Origin: an uncultured Chloroflexota bacterium
Lineage (GTDB): Bacteria; Chloroflexota; Dehalococcoidia; SM23-28-2; RBG-16-64-32
Direction: 5' to 3'
DNA length: 9,053 nt
Assembly (NCBI GenBank): GCA_913056415.1
Contig: CAJXNA010000066.1
Location: 1-9,053, forward strand
A program made the translations under genes and the position numbers. Position 1 is the stretch's first letter; each line of letters opens with the position of its first letter. The notes below the pieces were generated by a model that saw nothing but the letters and a program-made list of their open reading frames with translations, made no database searches and was not told the DNA's origin. This document shows positions 5,026-9,053 of the stretch, one piece after another.

Positions 5026-6015
5026 CTAGGCTTCCGGCCCGCCAATCCAGCGGAAGTAGGGATCTAGGTCAGGCAGGAAACCGCCGGCCCGGAACAGGAA
5101 AACGAGGCCCACGACCAGGCTGAAGACGGCCGCCAGGAGCCCCGCAAACACGTATATCCACTGGCGCCGACGAGACGACACGAACCCCGCCGCCGTGGCG
5201 AAGGTGATGAAGGAGTTGGAGATGAGCAGGCCCACCACGAACATCATCAGGACGGCGATGCCCATGACCTTCGTACCCGCGCCCACAGCCGTGGCGATCA
5301 CCAGCACCTGAGTGCCGGTTTCGGCGCCGATGCCGTGGATCAACCCCACGCCGTAGGCCGTCCTGACACCGTACTGGTCAGCACCGTGCACGTCGTGATC
5401 GTGTGGGTGCTCCCCACTGACATGGGAGCGCAACCAGTTGAAGCCGTTACGTACTCCCGCGAAGATGAGCATCCAGCGGCTGCGAATGCGAAACTCTCCA
5501 CCGCCACGGAAGAAGCGATAGAGCGAGTAGAAGAGGTAGGCGGCCAAGAAGAGCAGCGTGATGCCCACGACCCGCTCCATGATCGGGTCGATCCAGTCCG
5601 GTAGGAACCCCGAGGCGAGGATGGCCAGCAGGCCCAGGATAGTAACGACGGTGCCGTGGCCCAGGGCGTACAGCGTTCCCAGGAAGATGGCGCGCCTTTG
5701 CTCCGATAGAAACACCGGCAGAGCCCCTGACTGCACACTGCCACCGGCGACAGGCGGCAGCCTCCCACCATCGGCCAGCGAATGGTGACTTTCGTCGGTG
5801 AGCATCACACCCGGCTCGCCGGTGAGCCAGCGCTCCTCTGAGTCCTGGGCCGCCGCGGTGGTGCTCGTGATGTCCGTGATAGCCGCGATGTGGTCCCAGT
5901 CGATCCCATGCCGGATGCCAAGCGCCAGGGCGGCGGCCAGCATGCCGATCGTCCCGCCGACGCCCAGCGTGAGCATGACGGGGCTCAGCGGCATGGTCAC
6001 ATCCAAGATACTCAT
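5026..6015 (-). CDS. NiCoT-family nickel/cobalt permease (HoxN/NixA-like)
   Basis: This 329-residue polytopic membrane protein should import Ni2+ and/or Co2+ driven by ion gradient. The signature of the second helix is RHGIDWDHIAAITDIT (35-50), a variant of the family's RHAxDADHI in which Ala-Asp becomes Trp-Asp; His36, Asp39, Asp41 and His42 are kept. Further NiCoT motifs are LGHGTVV (118-124) and LIHGIGAETGTQ (225-236). Between helices lies a His/Asp-rich cytosolic-type loop HPHDHDVH (203-210). An unusual polar insert (about 51-107, with SHH) follows the first motif. Hydrophobic stretches are visible at about 11-34, 110-135, 148-168, 221-245, 249-275 and 286-309. It is the second gene after a Fur-family regulator, 48 bases apart, so metal-dependent repression is likely. 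The ribosome binding site is weak, only AAAGAG next to the ATG. Confidence 0.88.
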   Translation of the reverse strand: MSILDVTMPLSPVMLTLGVGGTIGMLAAALALGIRHGIDWDHIAAITDITSTTAAAQDSEERWLTGEPGVMLTDESHHSLADGGRLPPVAGGSVQSGALPVFLSEQRRAIFLGTLYALGHGTVVTILGLLAILASGFLPDWIDPIMERVVGITLLFLAAYLFYSLYRFFRGGGEFRIRSRWMLIFAGVRNGFNWLRSHVSGEHPHDHDVHGADQYGVRTAYGVGLIHGIGAETGTQVLVIATAVGAGTKVMGIAVLMMFVVGLLISNSFITFATAAGFVSSRRRQWIYVFAGLLAAVFSLVVGLVFLFRAGGFLPDLDPYFRWIGGPEA

Positions 6016-6038
6016 CTCTTTATCGGTTGCTCCCCTCG

Positions 6039-6060
6039 GTCGGCCAGGAAACTGGCCGAC
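6039..6060. other. Perfect 9-bp hairpin between fur-like gene and NiCoT gene
   Basis: GTCGGCCAG (6039-6047) and CTGGCCGAC (6052-6060) are a perfect inverted repeat with a 4-base loop (GAAA on plus, TTTC on minus). It starts 3 bases after the regulator's stop and ends 24 bases before the permease start. No U-tract follows on the minus strand, so it may be an intercistronic stabiliser, processing site or partial terminator rather than a full stop. Confidence 0.6.
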
Positions 6061-6063
6061 AGG

Positions 6064-6495
6064 CTAACGCCCCTTGCTGCCACACCCCTTGCAAACACCG
6101 AAGATAGCGAAATGGTCAAGATCGGCCTGAAAGCGATGGTCCTCCAGCAGGGTGGAGGCGAGGCCATCCAGATAGCTGTTGTCCAGCGATGTCACCTCGC
6201 CGCAGGAACGGCATATCAGGTGGTGGTGGCGTTCCTTACCGATCCACTCGAACTGGTTATCGTCCGAGCCCATGTTGGTCTCGTTAACCAGCTTCAACAC
6301 CCTGGCGGACGCCAGGGTGCGGTAGACCGTAGAGGCATCGACGTAGGGGTAGGAGTGGCGCACCTCCTCAAGTATCTGCGAGGCCGTTAGGTGGCCGCCG
6401 GCGTGACGCACGCTGGAGAGGATGAGCATCCGCTGCGGGGTCACCTTCTGACCCGCGTCCTTGAGGGCAGTGGCTGTTTCGGTCTCACAACTCAT
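6064..6495 (-). CDS. Fur-family metal-dependent transcriptional regulator
   Basis: This 143-residue protein has the two-part Fur layout. The winged helix includes KVTPQRMLILSSVR (17-30) and the recognition helix DASTVYRTLA (53-62). The dimerisation domain carries HHHLICRSCGEV (90-101) and FAIFGVCKGCG (129-139). The CxxC pairs Cys95/Cys98 and Cys135/Cys138 make the structural zinc site, and His90-92, His120 and His128 are candidate regulatory ligands. The subtype (Fur, Zur, Nur, PerR) cannot be decided from sequence alone. The downstream NiCoT permease suggests a nickel- or cobalt-responsive role, an inference from context. GAGGTGA, 4 bases before the ATG, is a good ribosome binding site. A dyad near its own transcription start points to autoregulation. 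Confidence 0.93.
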   Translation of the reverse strand: MSCETETATALKDAGQKVTPQRMLILSSVRHAGGHLTASQILEEVRHSYPYVDASTVYRTLASARVLKLVNETNMGSDDNQFEWIGKERHHHLICRSCGEVTSLDNSYLDGLASTLLEDHRFQADLDHFAIFGVCKGCGSKGR

Positions 6496-6520
6496 GGGCT
6501 CACCTCACGCTAAGATTGAA

Positions 6521-6548
6521 GCCATTGGTAGCAGATGCAATCAATGGC
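6521..6548. promoter_or_regulatory. Operator-like dyad upstream of the Fur-family gene
   Basis: GCCATTG (6521-6527) and CAATGGC (6542-6548) are perfect 7-base inverted repeats around a 14-base spacer. The dyad begins about 6 bases downstream of the predicted -10 box, covering the expected transcription start. That position suits a repressor operator for the adjacent regulator. The sequence is not a recognisable Fur, Zur or Nur box, so the assignment rests on symmetry and position; a 5' UTR hairpin is the alternative. Confidence 0.5.
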
Positions 6549-6554
6549 GTTTAC

Positions 6555-6583
6555 ATCATTTCGTAAGAGCAACTGGTTGTCAA
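6555..6583 (-). promoter_or_regulatory. Promoter of the Fur-family/NiCoT operon
   Basis: A perfect TTGACA (6583-6578) is followed after 17 bases by AATGAT (6560-6555), 4/6 to TATAAT, on the minus strand. Transcription would start near 6548, right at the GCCATTG dyad and about 50 bases before the ATG at 6495. Confidence 0.68.
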
Positions 6584-6654
6584 TAGGTAAGACGGTGCGC
6601 AGGAAAAGTTTGTTACACAGCGCCGGCGGAATCTGTCCACACGGATATATCACG

Positions 6655-6686
6655 GGATGAACGGATGGCACTCAATCCGTTAATCC
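6655..6686. repeat. 12-base inverted repeat between moaD-like and fur-like genes
   Basis: GGATGAACGGAT (6655-6666) and ATCCGTTAATCC (6675-6686) are inverted repeats with one mismatch and an 8-base spacer. A related ACGGAT unit occurs just upstream at 6641-6646. It lies 34 bases beyond the stop of the sulfur-carrier gene and so may serve as its 3' hairpin, though no T-run follows. The rest of 6584-6719 holds no visible gene. Confidence 0.5.
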
Positions 6687-6719
6687 GTCCTGAATTCGTT
6701 GACAGACGGGCTAGAGCGA

Positions 6720-6953
6720 CTAGCCGCCGGCCAGGGGCGGGATCAGGGTTACCCGGTCGCCGTCCTGGAGAGGGTCCTCGAAGTCTACGCTGCGATCGTT
6801 GAGGACGATGACGCTGGCCATCTCCTCGGGCACGCTAAGCTGGCGGACCAGCGTCTGCACCGTGGCGCCATCAGGGAGCGTGTACTCGAATACGGCTTGG
6901 CCATCAGGGGAGTACTGCTCCAGGTAGGCCTGAAGCTCAACCGTTACCTTCAT
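6720..6953 (-). CDS. MoaD/ThiS-family ubiquitin-like sulfur carrier protein
   Basis: This 77-residue protein has the beta-grasp pattern of sulfur carriers: an opening strand MKVTVELQAYL, LPDGATVQTLVRQL, a central IVLNDRSVDFEDPLQDGDRVTLIPPLAGG, and the C-terminal Gly-Gly (76-77) that is adenylated and then thiocarboxylated by an E1-like enzyme. 'DPLQDGDRVTLIPPLAGG' is closest to MoaD (molybdopterin synthase small subunit) and its relatives; a ThiS- or CysO-like role cannot be excluded. No MoaE, MoeB/ThiF or thiazole gene is in the window, so the pathway is unassigned. The upstream sequence has only a loose purine-rich ribosome binding site. The region 6954-7093 between this gene and the divergent 7094 gene holds presumed promoters for both, but none with a convincing -35/-10 pair. 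Confidence 0.88.
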   Translation of the reverse strand: MKVTVELQAYLEQYSPDGQAVFEYTLPDGATVQTLVRQLSVPEEMASVIVLNDRSVDFEDPLQDGDRVTLIPPLAGG

Positions 6954-7093
6954 TGCGATCCGCCTATCTCCCGGCCACGGTGGAGAAGCCGACCTTCACG
7001 ATATCGGCTGCCCTCTAACGTGTCAACACAGCACGGAGATGTAACATGTCCCGTAGTCAGCGCATCTAAATCAGGTGAGGGGAAAGAAGAGAC

Positions 7094-7576
7094 ATGCCGT
7101 TCGGGTTAGGGAAATCAGAGAAGCGTACGGAGGACGAAGATATGGCCCCGAAGAAGACCGCCGAGGGCAGCGAGGTCGCGCCCGCAACTGGCTCCGGTAA
7201 CGGCGCCTGGGATGGTGACTCGCCAGCCACTGCGGACCCGCCTGCGACCGAGGATCAGGCGAAGACGGGCAAAGAGTACCGCGCCCCGACGTTCCGGCCC
7301 AACTACCTCGACGAGGACGCACCCAGGAAAGGCACGGCGACAACGACGCCGGCCAGGGAGCCGCTGGAAGGCGATACCTTCTTCGTCTCGGTGAGTAAGC
7401 AAGACGGAAGCGAAACACACCGCTTCGAGGACCCGAATGAGGCGCAGGCCTTCGTCGAGCAGCTCCTTGAGGAGGGCGTACCGCAGGAGGAAGTGACCGT
7501 CTTCAGCGGCCGCAAGCTGGCGCTGGCAGTGTCCCACCGCCCCATCGTTAAGCTGCTCAGCAGCCAAGAAGACTAA
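7094..7576 (+). CDS. Unrecognised acidic protein with disordered N-terminal half
   Basis: I do not recognise this 160-residue protein. Residues 1-90 are low-complexity and charged, rich in Ala, Thr, Pro, Glu, Asp and Lys, and probably disordered. Residues 92-155 look folded: a strand (DTFFVSVSK), a turn, a helix (NEAQAFVEQLLEEG), a strand (EEVTVFSGRKLALAVS), then HRPIVKL. There is no signal peptide, transmembrane segment or cysteine. AGGGGAAAG at about 7077-7085 supports the ATG at 7094; a second in-frame ATG at 7142 also has GGAGG 8 bases before it and would remove 16 residues. The steady high-GC codon use suggests a real, resident gene. The hydrolase follows in the same direction 76 bases later, so a shared transcript is possible. 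Confidence 0.7.
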   Translation: MPFGLGKSEKRTEDEDMAPKKTAEGSEVAPATGSGNGAWDGDSPATADPPATEDQAKTGKEYRAPTFRPNYLDEDAPRKGTATTTPAREPLEGDTFFVSVSKQDGSETHRFEDPNEAQAFVEQLLEEGVPQEEVTVFSGRKLALAVSHRPIVKLLSSQED

Positions 7577-7617
7577 TACCCCCTCCGCTTCAGGGCTTCA
7601 GGGCGCCACGCCCGTGC

Positions 7618-7646
7618 TATACTCCCCTCGACTACGCTGAACGAGG
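7618..7646 (+). promoter_or_regulatory. Upstream region of the hydrolase: possible -10 box and repeat-like hairpin
   Basis: TATACT (7618-7623) resembles a -10 element, but no good -35 is present at the right distance. Next, CCTCG (7626-7630) and CGAGG (7642-7646) bracket CTACGCTGAA-type sequence related to the TTCGACTTCGCTCAGG repeat core. The 3' arm contains the GAGGTGA ribosome binding site of the hydrolase, so a repeat relic may provide its translation signal or mask it. Confidence 0.4.
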
Positions 7647-7652
7647 TGAAGT

Positions 7653-8495
7653 ATGCCCAAAGCCGAGATCAACGGCATCGAGATCCATTACCGTGAGTGG
7701 GGCGAGGGATACCCGGTCTTCCTGCTCCATGGCTTCACGGGCAACCTGCGCAGCTGGGCGCTCCAGATCCCCGCCCTGACCCGCGAGTTTCGCACCGTCT
7801 CCATAGACCATCGAGGGCACGGTCACTCCCAGAAGCCGACCCGGCCGGAGGACTACTCGCTGGAGCAGATGCTGGAGGACGCGTACGGGCTCCTGGAGCA
7901 CCTCGGCATCAAGGAGTGCTACGTGGTCGGCCACTCAATGGGCGGCATGGTCGCTCAGCACCTCGTCCTCGCGCATCCGGAGCCGGTGCGAGCGCTGGTG
8001 CTGGTGGACACGGCCGCTGATATGCCCAGCAGCCTGCGCACGCAGGAGCGGGCGCGCCTGGTGGAGATCGCCCGCGAGGAGGGGATGGAGGCGGTGTTCG
8101 AGGAGCAGATGCGCACCAACCCTATGGCCGACCAGTTGCGCAGTCAGCCGGAGATTCTGGAGAATTGGCGCCGGCAGTTCCTCCTGACCTCTCGTGAGGC
8201 GTACATCTACTGCGCCCAGGCGATCGCCAACCGAGAACCGCTGCTGGATCAGTTAAGGGCCATCCATATCCCAACCCTCATCATCTGCGGCGAGAACGAT
8301 GACCCGTTCCTGGAGCCATCTCACCGCATGCACGAACGAATCCCCGACAGCGAGCTGGTAATCATCGCCGGGGCTGGGCACACGCCGCAGATCGAGAAGC
8401 CTGCGGAGTTCAACCGGACCCTCACGGAGTTCCTGGCGCGCGTGCATCAAGGAGTCGCCGCCGGCCCGAAGACGCAGTCTTGGGTGCGGCAATGA
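7653..8495 (+). CDS. Alpha/beta-hydrolase fold hydrolase
   Basis: The 280-residue protein has the complete alpha/beta-hydrolase layout. The oxyanion motif is HGFTG (26-30), followed by DHRGHGHS (52-59), the nucleophile elbow GHSMGG with Ser95, a helical cap (about 122-200), the acid residue in ICGENDDPF (Asp216 or Asp217) and the catalytic His243 in GAGHTPQIEKP. The overall pattern is close to 3-oxoadipate enol-lactonase, haloperoxidase-like and esterase members, but the substrate cannot be told from sequence. No tryptophan or asparagine halide site is obvious. There is no signal peptide, so it is cytoplasmic. GAGGTGA, 3 bases before the ATG, supports the start. The C-terminal tail after residue 265 is extra and polar. 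No pathway genes are adjacent. Confidence 0.93.
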   Translation: MPKAEINGIEIHYREWGEGYPVFLLHGFTGNLRSWALQIPALTREFRTVSIDHRGHGHSQKPTRPEDYSLEQMLEDAYGLLEHLGIKECYVVGHSMGGMVAQHLVLAHPEPVRALVLVDTAADMPSSLRTQERARLVEIAREEGMEAVFEEQMRTNPMADQLRSQPEILENWRRQFLLTSREAYIYCAQAIANREPLLDQLRAIHIPTLIICGENDDPFLEPSHRMHERIPDSELVIIAGAGHTPQIEKPAEFNRTLTEFLARVHQGVAAGPKTQSWVRQ

Positions 8496-8511
8496 TGAAT
8501 AGAGCCAAGAG

Positions 8512-9024
8512 ATGATTAGCAGACAGCGCGCTATCTTGATCTTCGCCGTTGTTGTGGCCTTCACAGCTGTCCTCGCTTTTGTTTTCGTTGCTCGGGACAG
8601 TGACGGTGACGTTGTTCCGGATAGCGAGAGTGACAGCGGCGGCACTGTTGCTGAAGATACTAATAGCGGTAGCACTGGCAGTGATAGTAGTGGCACTAGC
8701 GATACCGACAGTCGTATTGGCTACGCCGTGTGTGAGACGTTAGCTACTGTGCCCGAATATGATTTGTGTCGTGAAATAGTTAGATGCAATGAGCAATTCA
8801 GCGGAACGTCATTGAGGGTTGATTGTAAGATTAGAGCTTTCAAAGACGCCCTTGGAGCAGATATTGAAATAGTGTCTGTCACAATCGCCCTGGATGAGGT
8901 AGAAGCAGGGACAACAGCGCTGCAAGAATACGCGATAGAAAAAATAATAGAATTCAACATAGAAGGACTCGAAGAATTCGGGCCAGATTTCGAGCCATTC
9001 CCATTGCCAGAACCAGAGCCATAG
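8512..9024 (+). CDS. Membrane-anchored Ser/Gly/Asp-rich protein, unknown function, low-GC
   Basis: I do not recognise this 170-residue protein. It starts MISRQRAIL, followed by a hydrophobic segment (7-26), either a signal peptide or an N-terminal anchor; there is no lipobox cysteine there. Residues 28-68 are almost wholly Asp, Ser, Gly, Thr and Glu, starting DSDGDVVPDSESDS, which looks like one calcium-binding thrombospondin type 3 unit but does not continue as such. The folded part (69-152) has four cysteines (74, 86, 92, 105), consistent with two disulfides outside the cell, and the end is PFPLPEPEP. Codon use and base composition shift clearly toward A/T, especially after 8740, unlike all other genes here, which suggests acquisition or relaxed selection. 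It follows the hydrolase stop by 16 bases with only a weak AAGAG ribosome binding site. Bases 9025-9053 show nothing. Confidence 0.68.
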   Translation: MISRQRAILIFAVVVAFTAVLAFVFVARDSDGDVVPDSESDSGGTVAEDTNSGSTGSDSSGTSDTDSRIGYAVCETLATVPEYDLCREIVRCNEQFSGTSLRVDCKIRAFKDALGADIEIVSVTIALDEVEAGTTALQEYAIEKIIEFNIEGLEEFGPDFEPFPLPEPEP

Positions 9025-9053
9025 CAGACAGACGTAGGCGCATGCAAGATCGG

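Noticed and set aside
5890..6390. 166-codon plus-strand frame opposite the Fur-family gene and permease start.
   Set aside because: The opposite strand carries intact Fur motifs and CxxC pairs; this frame is a shadow.
8600..8712. Repeated GATAGT/GGCACT-like units as a CRISPR or satellite array.
   Set aside because: The units are irregular and explained by Ser/Gly/Asp/Thr codons of the linker; there are no spacer-repeat units.

Overview
This window is GC-rich and bacterial. The best guess is Chloroflexota, near Dehalococcoidia. That is an inference from three things: a pyrR-pyrB-pyrC-carA operon, proline/threonine-linked LysM-M23 proteins, and scattered copies of a 'CCCTTCGACTTCGCTCAGG'-type palindromic repeat that I associate with this phylum. 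No rRNA, tRNA, CRISPR array, transposase or phage gene is visible.

Left block (1-3257, minus strand): the pyrimidine biosynthesis operon. Read in its own direction it has a candidate promoter (3257-3229), a long untranslated leader with a recognisable PyrR-binding loop (3172-3142), an intrinsic terminator acting as attenuator (3077-3044), and then pyrR, pyrB, pyrC and the first 33 codons of carA. The genes overlap by 4, 4 and 11 bases, so translation is tightly coupled. PyrR should sense UMP and bind its own leader to favour termination. A palindromic repeat has inserted at the 3' end of pyrR and now encodes its C-terminal tail. A second, decayed copy lies in the leader.

Middle block (3317-4991, plus strand): a small Rieske 2Fe-2S ferredoxin runs divergently from pyr. 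An AT-rich promoter island follows, then about 140 bases of highly structured leader, then a secreted or membrane-anchored protein with two LysM domains and an M23 endopeptidase domain. The leader is the most interesting non-coding part. It has a 10-bp closing stem, an interleaved 8-bp pairing and a hairpin over the start codon, so it may be a riboswitch, perhaps a divergent c-di-AMP type.

Right block: on the minus strand, a Fur-family regulator (6495-6064) is followed by a NiCoT nickel/cobalt permease (6015-5026). Together they look like a metal-homeostasis operon, with a strong promoter, an operator-like dyad at the expected start of transcription and a perfect intercistronic hairpin. A MoaD/ThiS-type sulfur carrier (6953-6720) lies upstream of fur, also on the minus strand. 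On the plus strand come an unrecognised acidic protein (7094-7576), an alpha/beta hydrolase (7653-8495) and a membrane-anchored, Ser/Gly/Asp-rich protein of distinctly lower GC (8512-9024) that may have been acquired horizontally.

Most genes here are ordinary metabolism. The points of interest are regulatory RNA (pyr attenuator, M23 leader), repeat-derived coding sequence in pyrR, and the metal-regulator/permease pair.
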